From Deltaproteobacteria bacterium (lineage in GTDB: Bacteria; Desulfobacterota; GWC2-55-46; DRQE01), in NCBI GenBank assembly GCA_015492495.1, contig WGEY01000034.1, positions 1 through 37,267 of the forward strand: a stretch of DNA of 37,267 nucleotides, in the 5' to 3' direction. Made by a program: the position numbers and the translations under genes. Shown in pieces: positions 6,599 through 14,097 of this stretch (positions within the stretch are counted from its first letter, which is position 1; each line of letters starts with the position of its first letter). Below the pieces are notes generated by a model. It was not told where the DNA came from, did not search any database, and saw nothing but the letters and a program-made list of their open reading frames with translations.

Positions 6599-9334
6599 AT
6601 GACGGCTTACCACAAAGAGAGGCTTGCCCTCTTCGACCTGCTCGCGAGGGACTGGAAAGGGGTTGTAAACGGCAGGTTCTGGACGCTCGATCCCAGGTCC
6701 TTGAGGTTCAAACACGGAGAGACCCTTACCGAGTTGAGGGTACCCTATCATCTCGGTGCCGAGGATGAGGCGGTGATAGAGAAGGCCGTGGCGGCCCTCG
6801 CCCTCCTCGTCAAGAGGCGCTTTGAAAGGACGGGCGAGGATGAAGCGGTGGAGGTCCCGTCCCGTCTCGATGTCGCCATATCCCAGCCGTTAAGGGAAAA
6901 GACATGTAGAACCGACCTTCTGCTCCATGGCTCCGTCGAGAAGAGGACCGCGACCGACACCCTTCTCACAACACCTTTCATGGACGGCGCCATCCTTACA
7001 AACTGGCTCGGCCCTGATGGGCACGGAAGAGGATTCGTACGCTGGATCTCTGGGCTCATGGAGAAGGCCATGAAGGACGAAGCCGGCAATCCCAAGGGGG
7101 AGAGGACCTCCTACCTGGCCCTGCTATCTGTAATCAACGCCGTAAAGAAGAAAAAGGAGATGCTGAAGGAGTTGAGGATATCCGGCCTCTCGTATGACAA
7201 GCTGGACGCAGCGGTGGGCTTCACCCTCTACGATGCATGCAGGGCGGCGCTCTGGGGGCTCTTCGACAGGTTGAAGACGGAGGCGGTGCCGTACTACAGC
7301 AGGACCTCCGAGGCGGTCGTCAAGACGGCTCTCGGACCGGTGATGTTCCTCGCAATCCCTTCAAACATCATATCAACCTCCCTGAATCCGTACGGTATCA
7401 ACAGGGAGCTCTTCGATTCCATAGAGCCGCTTTTGCCGTCGATGGACGAAGCGTCCTGGGATTCAAGGACAATCATCTCGGAGATGGTGGATAATGTAAA
7501 GAAGGATGCGGGGCTGGCCGAAGAGATCAGGCTGCAAATCAATATCTTGCGTTTCAGGCGACTCGTCCTGGCCTACCTCATGGACTTCGACTCCAAGGGG
7601 ATCGAGGTACACGGCACGTTGCGCGAGATCTACCCCGATGACCGTCGGATCAGGGGTCTTCTTACGGACCACAGGGCTGCAGAGAGGCTCAGGGACCGGC
7701 TGGATGAGATCAGGCAGAGGTTTCCACGGGATACGAAGAGGCTCGGGGCGATAGGGCCTCTGGAGGACTTTCTTGCGGGGCTGCACAGGTCAAGGGGCGG
7801 ATGGTTCAGGAGGCAGTCAAGGGAGGACTCTACTGAGGCCGTCACCGAGTGTATGGAGAGGGCTCTCTCCTTCTGGTTCGATGGATTCGTGGAGAGGTTC
7901 GTAGAGCCGATGAGGCTTGTTTTAGTGGACAGGGGGCTGGAGTATGACGACGCTGTGCTTGCAGAGGAGTACAACAAGGGACGGTTGTATCGTTTTTCCG
8001 CGGACAGCAGGCCGGTCCTGACTGTGCTGGCGGTGGAACACGAGGCCCAGCTCTTCATAGATATGAAGGATTTTACCAGGAGGACCCTCAAGGTCAAGGA
8101 GATAGCCATGGCCGAGTTCATGAAGGAAAACTTCTACAGGCCGATACTGGATGCAGCGGCCCGCCATGGCATGGGGGAGGGGCTCGTGGAGACGGAAGGA
8201 GGGATAAGGCTCAACAGCCTTCCCGGCGATGCCGCCATATTCTCCGGCAGTGTATCAAGGCTTATCTCGCTCGCCCGTGACATACGGTGCATAATACGGC
8301 TTTACCGGCAGAAGCTCGAAAAGAGGCTGCCGCCGGTAGAGGACGAGCTGCTGCTCGGAGACGTACACGACAGGTTCATGGGTCAGAAACAGAGGATCAG
8401 GGAGAAGAGGACCGAGCTTGAAAGGGCCCTTCACAGGGGCGACGAGTCGGCCGGCGCCAGACTTTCTGCGCTGACAAGGGAAGAGCGCCGGCTTGAAAAC
8501 ATTTACCATTACGAGGTGGAAGCGGCCGTCTCCAGGGAGATGGAGGCAGGCCTCTTCATCTCCTACGGTATGAAGGCCGAGACCATGGTGCTCAGGGGAG
8601 GAAAAGGAGGCGGCTGGCCGATCATGGTGGCCATAGGCGAGAAGATAAACGAGGCCGCAAGGGGCACGGACAGGGACCGCAGGGTCAGGGCCAGGCTCGA
8701 GGTGATGCTCGAAAAAGAGCGGCTCGGAACCGGCAGGGCGGATCTTGGCTATCCCTTCGACGTGTATATCGACAGCACCTACAGCATACGTATACCGCCG
8801 GAACTCGAAGAGACCATAGAGGGGCTTATGGAGCGCAGAAGGGACGTGGATATCAGGGCTGCGGCAACAAGGCTCGCCAGGGAGTACTACAACGACCTTG
8901 TGCGTCTTTCAAGGGGCAAGGCCGTGGAGGATCTGGCCCTGCTCGAGTCGACCACGGCCATATACAACAGGGGACAGGCCCTGAGCAGGGAGGCGTTACG
9001 CGCCTACATGGAGGAGACCAGAGGGACGAAGTTCTTCTTCTCGAAGACCGTCTCGGCGGATGAGCTCGACGAACGCATCCTGGAGCAGTTCTACTTCCCC
9101 TCTGAGGTCATGGAGCTTTGGTTCAGCTACGAGCTGCGGGGCAGGACAGAGGTGGTCGAAGCGTTCCGCAGGTGCGGAGAGGTGGTCTTCAAGGGATTCG
9201 AGTCCAGCGGTCCCACGGTCGTGTACGAGATACTGGATACAGAGGGTGACTTCTTCAAGGCGCTCGAGGCGCATCACCTGAAAAGGTGGATCGAGGAGGC
9301 AAAGGAGGAGAAGGCGGATGAGTTCGTGCCATGA
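6599..9334 (+). CDS. Large protein with a divergent class III nucleotide-cyclase-like domain
   Basis: A 911-residue cytoplasmic protein with no signal peptide or membrane segment. Residues 1-480 are helical and unassigned. Residues about 475-710 resemble a class III adenylyl/guanylyl cyclase domain. FIDMKDFT (486-493) matches the first metal-Asp motif, LPGDAAIF the second (Asp544), and IGEKINEAAR carries Asn684 and Arg688 with the four-residue spacing of the catalytic Asn-Arg pair. The usual purine-specifying Lys and Asp positions read Ser and Val, and about 130 residues, partly coiled coil, separate the second and third motifs. It may therefore be a non-canonical cyclase or a nucleotide sensor. 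The last 200 residues are unassigned. The start could be the TTG at 6593 or the ATG at 6599; neither has a Shine-Dalgarno. A TATCAT hexamer (6588-6593) would place +1 at the ATG. Confidence 0.6.
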   Translation: MTAYHKERLALFDLLARDWKGVVNGRFWTLDPRSLRFKHGETLTELRVPYHLGAEDEAVIEKAVAALALLVKRRFERTGEDEAVEVPSRLDVAISQPLREKTCRTDLLLHGSVEKRTATDTLLTTPFMDGAILTNWLGPDGHGRGFVRWISGLMEKAMKDEAGNPKGERTSYLALLSVINAVKKKKEMLKELRISGLSYDKLDAAVGFTLYDACRAALWGLFDRLKTEAVPYYSRTSEAVVKTALGPVMFLAIPSNIISTSLNPYGINRELFDSIEPLLPSMDEASWDSRTIISEMVDNVKKDAGLAEEIRLQINILRFRRLVLAYLMDFDSKGIEVHGTLREIYPDDRRIRGLLTDHRAAERLRDRLDEIRQRFPRDTKRLGAIGPLEDFLAGLHRSRGGWFRRQSREDSTEAVTECMERALSFWFDGFVERFVEPMRLVLVDRGLEYDDAVLAEEYNKGRLYRFSADSRPVLTVLAVEHEAQLFIDMKDFTRRTLKVKEIAMAEFMKENFYRPILDAAARHGMGEGLVETEGGIRLNSLPGDAAIFSGSVSRLISLARDIRCIIRLYRQKLEKRLPPVEDELLLGDVHDRFMGQKQRIREKRTELERALHRGDESAGARLSALTREERRLENIYHYEVEAAVSREMEAGLFISYGMKAETMVLRGGKGGGWPIMVAIGEKINEAARGTDRDRRVRARLEVMLEKERLGTGRADLGYPFDVYIDSTYSIRIPPELEETIEGLMERRRDVDIRAAATRLAREYYNDLVRLSRGKAVEDLALLESTTAIYNRGQALSREALRAYMEETRGTKFFFSKTVSADELDERILEQFYFPSEVMELWFSYELRGRTEVVEAFRRCGEVVFKGFESSGPTVVYEILDTEGDFFKALEAHHLKRWIEEAKEEKADEFVP

Positions 9335-9370
9335 GTCGGTTGGAACCGCCGAGCCCCTCGGTACAGGCAG

Positions 9371-9400
9371 GCATTTCCAGAAGCCCGCTTCTGGGAATGC
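9371..9400. terminator. 13-bp hairpin between convergent genes
   Basis: GCATTTCCAGAAG (9371-9383) pairs with CTTCTGGGAATGC (9388-9400) with one G-T wobble and a 4-nt loop. It lies between the end of the cyclase-like gene (+) and the end of larE (-), the place for a bidirectional terminator, although neither side has a long T-run. Confidence 0.5.
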
Positions 9401-9442
9401 GCTCGAAATATAGTCGGACAACCAACCCCTTCTTACACCTCC

Positions 9443-10345
9443 TCAGGCGTGCCCTTTTCGTCCTTTTGCCGCCTGCGCCCCGCCTCCCCGCAGCACCTCG
9501 TTCATGGATCCGGTTCTATAGCCCTCGAGGTCCAGAGTGACATAGGGAAAGCCTATCTTCTTGAACTCCTCCACGATCGAGCCCCTGAGCCCGGCATCCA
9601 GAAGACGCCCTATGGACGACTGCTCCACCTCGATCCTGGCCACCTCGCCGTGGTACCGCACCCTTACCTGCTCAAGGCCGAGTCCTTTCAGGTATTCCTC
9701 GCACCTCTTCACCTTTTCTAGCCTCTCCTCGGTTATGCGGGTGCCGTACGGAAAGCGGGACGAGAGGCATGCGAGGTTTGGTTTCTTCCACGTGGAGAGC
9801 GCCATCTCCCTGCTCAGAAGCCTTATCTCCTTCTTGGTGAGGCCCGCCTCCACGAGAGGGCTCCTTACGCCGAGCTCCTCCGCAGCCGCCTTGCCCGGCC
9901 GGTGGTCTGCCAGATCATCGGCGTTGGTGCCGTCCACTACGTATTCAAGCCCCAACTCATCGGCCTTCCTGCGGCATATCTCGAATAGCTCGCTCTTGCA
10001 GTAGTAGCACCTGTTTTCCGGGTTATCGGCGAAGTTGGGGATCAGAAGCTCGTTTGAATCCACTATGATGTGTTCTGCGCCGAACTCCTTGGCCAGCCTT
10101 TTCGCCTCCTCGAGTTCGCTCTCGAGGTAGGTGGGTGAGGTGGCGGTGAGCGCTACGGCGCGGTCTTTGAGGGTCTGGTTTGCCACCTTGAGCAGGAAGG
10201 TCGAGTCCACCCCTCCTGAGAATGCAACAAGTACAGAGCCCATATTCCTAAGGATCTCCCTGAGAAGGTCGAGCTTCTCGGCTACACTCTTTGCCTCGTC
10301 TCTCGCCGGTGCATCGGCCGTGTTACGGCCTTTTTCGCTCAGCAT
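9443..10345 (-). CDS. larE: LarE, ATP-dependent sulfur transferase for the nickel-pincer cofactor
   Basis: A 300-residue PP-loop ATPase. In the Lar pathway LarE adenylates the dicarboxylated pyridinium mononucleotide made by LarB and transfers sulfur to it. SGGVDS at 43-48 is the PP-loop; DGTNADDL, RPGKAAAEELGVRSPL and KPNLACLSSRFPYG are typical of LarE. Cysteines at 113 and 116 (RCYYC) and 193 (LACLSS) form a triad, suggesting the iron-sulfur type of LarE that can recycle sulfur rather than sacrifice a single Cys; that subtype call is inference. AGGAG precedes the ATG at 10345, and the start overlaps the end of the upstream PP-loop gene by seven bases. LarA, LarB and LarC are not in the window. 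Confidence 0.85.
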   Translation of the reverse strand: MLSEKGRNTADAPARDEAKSVAEKLDLLREILRNMGSVLVAFSGGVDSTFLLKVANQTLKDRAVALTATSPTYLESELEEAKRLAKEFGAEHIIVDSNELLIPNFADNPENRCYYCKSELFEICRRKADELGLEYVVDGTNADDLADHRPGKAAAEELGVRSPLVEAGLTKKEIRLLSREMALSTWKKPNLACLSSRFPYGTRITEERLEKVKRCEEYLKGLGLEQVRVRYHGEVARIEVEQSSIGRLLDAGLRGSIVEEFKKIGFPYVTLDLEGYRTGSMNEVLRGGGAQAAKGRKGHA

Positions 10346-11364
10346 ACCCTTATCTCCTCTATGGTTCCGTCATCAGGAGGGTTTGCAACCTCCAGCGAGG
10401 TCGTTTTTCCCCCACGGGTGACGAGGACCATTCCCCTTTTCTCCGTGTTCCTGGAAGAGTACCTCAGTATGAGCCTTGCGGCCATCTCGACTGTGCCGTT
10501 TGTCGCTCCTCCACAGACAAGCGCCACCGGGCCGGGGAAGCCTTCGGGCTCGAGGACGGTATCGCCCTCCTGGATCAGGTTCCTGAGCCTTACATTCTCG
10601 GATTCGTTCCTGCTCACGATGAGCTTCGTTCCGTGGTATCGGAAGTGTCTTCCGAGCTTGAGGGCCTGAAGATCCTTCATGGTGACGCTCTCCTTGTGGT
10701 CGAGTAGATCCCTTACCTTCTTGGAAAAGATCTTGTCCGTGAGTAGGCATCCCCCGGATGGGCACGGATAGTCCCCTATGTTGAGATCCTCTGCAAGCTC
10801 CATCTGCGGCCTTCTCGTCCTGCCGAGCATAGAAAGGAGCCTTTCCCTGTCCACCATACCGGTCCTCTCTGGTATGGTCGGTTCAAGGTGCTTTGCGCAG
10901 AGCGGCCTCAGTATGCGTCCCTCGAGGCCGCTCTCCCTCTCTATTATGCGGAAGGTGTCCCTTCTCTGGCTCATCGGTCTCTGGCCCAGGACCTCGCCGG
11001 TTATTGCGAATTCGGCCCCTATCTCTTCCATGTACTCCTTTGCCCTCTTGAACATGTAGATGCGGCAGTCCACGCAGGGGTTTATACCCTTTCCATAGCC
11101 GTGTCGGGGGTTTCTTACGATATCGATGTAATCGAGCCCCTTAAGCAGGACCTTTATGGGTATGCCGAACGCCTCGGCGACCCTCCTTGCCTCGCTCCTG
11201 CACCCGCCTTGCTCTCCCTTCTTGTGCTTTCCCCCGGAATCACACGTGCAGAAGGCAGAGGTGAAGTTCAGCGCATGGACCTCGATGCCCTGATCGAGTA
11301 TGAGCTTCACCGCAAGCGTTGAATCCAGCCCGCCCGAAAGAAGTGCTACAGCCCTCCTTGCCAT
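10339..11364 (-). CDS. MnmA/ThiI-like PP-loop ATPase, probable RNA thiolation enzyme
   Basis: A 341-residue cytoplasmic enzyme. SGGLDS at 10-15 is the PP-loop that adenylates a substrate. A cysteine pair NPCVDC (97-100), the GEVLGQRPMSQ segment and PCPSGGC (201-206) are features of a family annotated as tRNA 2-thiouridylate (MnmA-like) or ThiI-like proteins, often linked to DUF814/NFACT-R. FCTC at 38-41 and Cys55 add further thiols, so an iron-sulfur cluster or persulfide relay is possible. Residues 210-341 form a separate C-terminal domain of strands and turns. The exact substrate is not determined by the sequence. GGAGG lies ten bases before the ATG, and a promoter with a perfect TATAAT drives this gene and larE as an operon. 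Confidence 0.75.
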   Translation of the reverse strand: MARRAVALLSGGLDSTLAVKLILDQGIEVHALNFTSAFCTCDSGGKHKKGEQGGCRSEARRVAEAFGIPIKVLLKGLDYIDIVRNPRHGYGKGINPCVDCRIYMFKRAKEYMEEIGAEFAITGEVLGQRPMSQRRDTFRIIERESGLEGRILRPLCAKHLEPTIPERTGMVDRERLLSMLGRTRRPQMELAEDLNIGDYPCPSGGCLLTDKIFSKKVRDLLDHKESVTMKDLQALKLGRHFRYHGTKLIVSRNESENVRLRNLIQEGDTVLEPEGFPGPVALVCGGATNGTVEMAARLILRYSSRNTEKRGMVLVTRGGKTTSLEVANPPDDGTIEEIRVC

Positions 11365-11669
11365 AAGAACGAAACCTCCACATAATCCTTGTAATTTGCT
11401 GAAATAATATTATACTTGGAAGGGTCCGCAAATGCAAAACCGAATTTCCACAGGCCTCGCAGAGGATGTACACCTGATGGTGTGCTTGCCGCATGAAGGT
11501 TTAATCTTCAAAGGTAAGGTACCTTAAGGCCGGCGGCGCGGTTGGTGCCAGCTGCATATTTTCATAGTATTTGAGGATTCTTTCCGTAGCAGGGCGGCTT
11601 CGGTAACGGGGTTAGTAAGGATGGTTTCGGGGCCTTTCATGGGAGGTTGCTTTACCCTGTATCTTTGTT
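11365..11669. other. Divergent intergenic region with palindromes
   Basis: This 305-base stretch separates the minus-strand PP-loop operon from the plus-strand protease. Besides the minus promoter it holds TAAGGTACCTTA (11515-11526), a perfect 12-bp palindrome suited to a dimeric regulator, TGAAG/CTTCA arms (11494-11510) immediately before it, and a small ACACC/GGTGT hairpin (11470-11483). I see no gene, tRNA or riboswitch in it. Confidence 0.45.
11409..11437 (-). promoter_or_regulatory. Promoter of the PP-loop ATPase-larE operon
   Basis: On the minus strand TTGCAT (11437-11432), 17-bp spacer, perfect TATAAT (11414-11409). Transcription would begin near 11402 and give a leader of about 38 bases containing the GGAGG at 11379-11375. 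Confidence 0.6.
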
Positions 11670-12548
11670 ATGAGGGAGTATTACGCGTTCAGAGAAGGGA
11701 CCCGTCGAGTTCGGCCCAGGCTGTTTCTGCCGGTCCTGCTCTTTATCGTGACGGTCTTCACCACCATGACCGCCGGGGCCTTTTATGAAGGTGTAAATCC
11801 CCTGCACGATCCGGCGGGGCTCATAAAGGGCATACCGTTTTCGGCCTCACTGCTCTTCATTCTCGGCACCCACGAGCTCGGCCATTTTTTTGCATCCAAG
11901 AAACACAGGATTCACGCAACACTCCCATACTTCATACCCGGTCCGCCTATACCTCCTATGATAGGCACCTTCGGGGCGATCATAAAGATGAAGGCCCCGA
12001 TTACCACAAAGGGCGCACTCGTAGACATTGGGGCTGCCGGCCCGCTTACCGGTTTCGTCGCGGCCGTGCTGATAACCTCATGGGGGCTGAGCATCTCTAC
12101 GCTTATACCCACTCCTCCGCCGGGGTCGGTCGAGCTGGGCTCTCCGCTCGTCTTCAAGGCCCTGTCTGCTCTCATGGTGGGGCCCATGCCGGAGGGTAAA
12201 GAGCTCATGCTCCATCCGGTGGCATTCGCAGGCTGGATAGGCATGTTCGTCACCTCGTTGAACCTGCTTCCCATAGGACAGCTCGACGGCGGACACATAG
12301 TTTACGCGCTCCTGGGCCCGTACCACAGGACCGTATCGATACTCATGGTCTTCGGGCTCCTGAGCATGGGTATCCTTACCTGGCTGGGCTGGTTCGTGTG
12401 GGCGGTCTTGGTGTCCATCATAGGAATATGGCATCCACCGGTCGCCGACCAGCACATAGGACTCGATGTAAAGAGGAAGATAATAGGTATCTCAACCATA
12501 ATCGTATTTATATTGACATTCACCCCCACACCGTTTTATATTTCCTAG
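11670..12548 (+). CDS. Site-2 protease family (M50) membrane metalloprotease
   Basis: A 292-residue polytopic membrane protein. Hydrophobic segments lie near residues 18-38, 57-72, 122-145, 183-205 and in the C-terminal third. HELGH at 68-72 is the zinc motif with catalytic Glu, and LDGGH at 205-209 supplies the third ligand, both within membrane segments. The loop LPYFIPGPPIPPMIGTFGA is typical of the plant EGY/bacterial S2P subgroup. Such enzymes cut membrane-embedded substrates. There is no PDZ domain. No Shine-Dalgarno is near the ATG; GGGAGG at 11641 is too far, while a TATCTT hexamer (11660-11665) ends four bases before it. The substrate is unknown. Confidence 0.85.
   Translation: MREYYAFREGTRRVRPRLFLPVLLFIVTVFTTMTAGAFYEGVNPLHDPAGLIKGIPFSASLLFILGTHELGHFFASKKHRIHATLPYFIPGPPIPPMIGTFGAIIKMKAPITTKGALVDIGAAGPLTGFVAAVLITSWGLSISTLIPTPPPGSVELGSPLVFKALSALMVGPMPEGKELMLHPVAFAGWIGMFVTSLNLLPIGQLDGGHIVYALLGPYHRTVSILMVFGLLSMGILTWLGWFVWAVLVSIIGIWHPPVADQHIGLDVKRKIIGISTIIVFILTFTPTPFYIS
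12513..12542 (+). promoter_or_regulatory. Promoter inside the 3' end of the protease gene
   Basis: TTGACA (12513-12518), 18-bp spacer, TATATT (12537-12542). +1 is expected at 12549-12551; the next ATG is at 12551. The following gene could thus be transcribed on its own as a leaderless message. Confidence 0.6.
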
Positions 12549-12550
12549 CT

Positions 12551-12784
12551 ATGAAGAAGTTTACGGAAGAAGAACTCAGGGCCTTCGACGGGAGCGATCC
12601 GAACAAACCGGTGTACTTTGCGTACAAAGGCAAGGTCTACGACGCCACGGACAATCCGCTCTTTACGGACGGGATGCACTTCGAGCATCCCACAGGATGC
12701 GACCTCACCGACTATATAGAAGAGGCCCCACACGGAGACGAGGTCCTTGAGGAACTGCCCGTTGTGGGTGAATACATAGGGTAA
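12551..12784 (+). CDS. Cytochrome b5-like heme/steroid-binding domain protein
   Basis: A 77-residue single-domain protein of the prokaryotic cytochrome b5-like group. FTEEELRAFDGSDPNKPVYF and YKGKVYDATDNPLF match the opening strands. FEHPTGCDLTDYI and EAPHGDEVLEELPVVGEYIG match the closing half, with the histidines of EHPTG and APHG as candidate heme ligands. There is no signal peptide, so it should be cytoplasmic; similar proteins bind heme or another hydrophobic ligand. It begins two bases after the stop of the M50 protease gene but has its own promoter and no Shine-Dalgarno. Confidence 0.8.
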   Translation: MKKFTEEELRAFDGSDPNKPVYFAYKGKVYDATDNPLFTDGMHFEHPTGCDLTDYIEEAPHGDEVLEELPVVGEYIG

Positions 12785-12855
12785 AGGGTGAGGCACCTCC
12801 TGCCGTACTTGGCACAGTTTCCACACCTGCGAGACCCTGACACGGCCCGTCTGCC

Positions 12856-13614
12856 ATGAAGATTCTGATCCTCGGATGCGGCACATCCACCGGTGTGCCG
12901 GTGATAGGATGCCGGTGCGGCGTGTGTACATCCGGTGAGCCGGCGAACAAGCGCACGAGGTCTTCGGCGCTCATCCAGGCCGGGGAGAGGAACATCCTCA
13001 TAGACACGTCGACCGATCTGCGCATCCAGGCGCTCCGAAACAACGTAGAGAGGGTCGACGCCGTACTCTTTACCCATCCCCACGCAGACCACATCCACGG
13101 CATAGACGACCTCCGGATATTCAACCTCAGGCAGAGGGGCCCGATACCGTGCTACGGGAACGAATACACGGTAAAGAGGATAAAGGGGTTCTTCGAGTAT
13201 ATATTCGTCGATGACGAAGGTAACGGCTGGAAGCCCAGGCTCGATGTCACGGTGGTGGACTCTCCCTTCACCCTCTTCGGTTGCGATATAAAACCCGTCG
13301 AGATATGCCACGGAAAGGCCAGGATCCTGGGCTACCGCATAGACGACGTGGCCTACCTTACGGACTGTAGCGGCGTCCCGCCCGAGTCCATGGAGCTTTT
13401 GAGGGGAGTTAAGCTCCTCATCATCGACGCGCTCCGCAAGAGGCCGCATCCGAGCCACTTCAGCATAGACCAGGCCATAGAGGTCTCACGTAAGGTCTCG
13501 GCGGAAAGGACCGTCCTCACGCACCTGAGCCACAACGTAGACTACGTGGCCGACGGTAAGGGGCTTCCGGCCGGCGTTGAGCTTGCCTATGACGGCATGG
13601 AGATAGAGGTCTGA
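12856..13614 (+). CDS. Metallo-beta-lactamase-fold phosphodiesterase-like hydrolase
   Basis: A 252-residue cytoplasmic hydrolase. GCGTSTGVPVIGCRCGVC at the N-terminus with three cysteines and the metal motif HPHADH at 74-79, followed by HGIDDLR, place it in the MBL-fold group that includes PhnP and related cyclic-phosphate phosphodiesterases. ILIDTSTDLRIQAL, PIPCYGNEYT, YLTDCSG and VLTHLSHNVDY are the other family blocks. It should bind two metal ions and cleave a phosphodiester, but the substrate is not shown by sequence. No phn genes are nearby, so a phosphonate role is unlikely. The start at 12856 begins the conserved MKILILG; no good Shine-Dalgarno is visible. Confidence 0.85.
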   Translation: MKILILGCGTSTGVPVIGCRCGVCTSGEPANKRTRSSALIQAGERNILIDTSTDLRIQALRNNVERVDAVLFTHPHADHIHGIDDLRIFNLRQRGPIPCYGNEYTVKRIKGFFEYIFVDDEGNGWKPRLDVTVVDSPFTLFGCDIKPVEICHGKARILGYRIDDVAYLTDCSGVPPESMELLRGVKLLIIDALRKRPHPSHFSIDQAIEVSRKVSAERTVLTHLSHNVDYVADGKGLPAGVELAYDGMEIEV

Positions 13615-13658
13615 GGGGGGGCGGCTGCTCATACTGTCGCTTAGGAAAGGATCGTAGC

Positions 13659-14063
13659 ATGGAAGGTGCTGGCAGGTTGTTCTTCATGGCGAGTGTCTTC
13701 TACCTTGCGGTCGGAACCTTCATGGGGCTTGCGATGGCATTTTTGAGGGGCAAGTGGACCCTGAGGCTCATGCCGGCCCATGTGCACATAAACCTTCTGG
13801 GCTGGGTATCGATGCTCATCTTCGGCTTCGCCTACACATTCCTTCCTGCGCTCGCCGGCAGGGAACTCTACAGTACACGGCTGCCTTACGTGCACTTTGT
13901 TGTCGCCAATATAGGTCTTCCGGGGATGGCGGCGGTCTGGGTGGGCAGCCGGTTTCCTGGCTCGCGCATCCCGCCGCGGCTTGTCTGGCCCTTCGGCGGG
14001 CTTGTGGCGGCCTCGGTGTGGATCTTCATATTCAACATGGCGATGACGATGTTCAGGGGATAG
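13659..14063 (+). CDS. Small heme-copper-oxidase subunit I-like membrane protein
   Basis: A 134-residue protein with four predicted membrane segments (about 5-28, 44-66, 77-98 and 107-131). MPAHVHINLLGWVSMLIFGF resembles the HxHxNLLGW segment of cbb3-type oxidase and NorB subunit I, and YVHFVVANIGLPG the next one. Only a fraction of subunit I is present, so it cannot be a full oxidase; short proteins of this kind are often annotated as cbb3 subunit I-like. The histidines could bind heme. GGAAAGGA lies eight bases before the ATG. It ends 29 bases before the convergent carbamate kinase gene, and no other oxidase genes are close. Confidence 0.65.
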   Translation: MEGAGRLFFMASVFYLAVGTFMGLAMAFLRGKWTLRLMPAHVHINLLGWVSMLIFGFAYTFLPALAGRELYSTRLPYVHFVVANIGLPGMAAVWVGSRFPGSRIPPRLVWPFGGLVAASVWIFIFNMAMTMFRG

Positions 14064-14082
14064 GATGGGGATGGTGTTTGTG

Positions 14083-14097
14083 CGTAGCTTGCCTACG
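14083..14097. other. Small hairpin at convergent gene ends
   Basis: CGTAG (14083-14087) and CTACG (14093-14097) pair around a 5-nt loop, overlapping the stop codon of the carbamate kinase gene. It could aid termination between the two convergent genes; the stem is short. Confidence 0.3.

Noticed and set aside
13659-14063. Complete cytochrome oxidase subunit I
   Set aside because: Only about 134 residues and four membrane segments are present, far short of a catalytic subunit, and no adjoining fragments suggest a frameshifted full gene.
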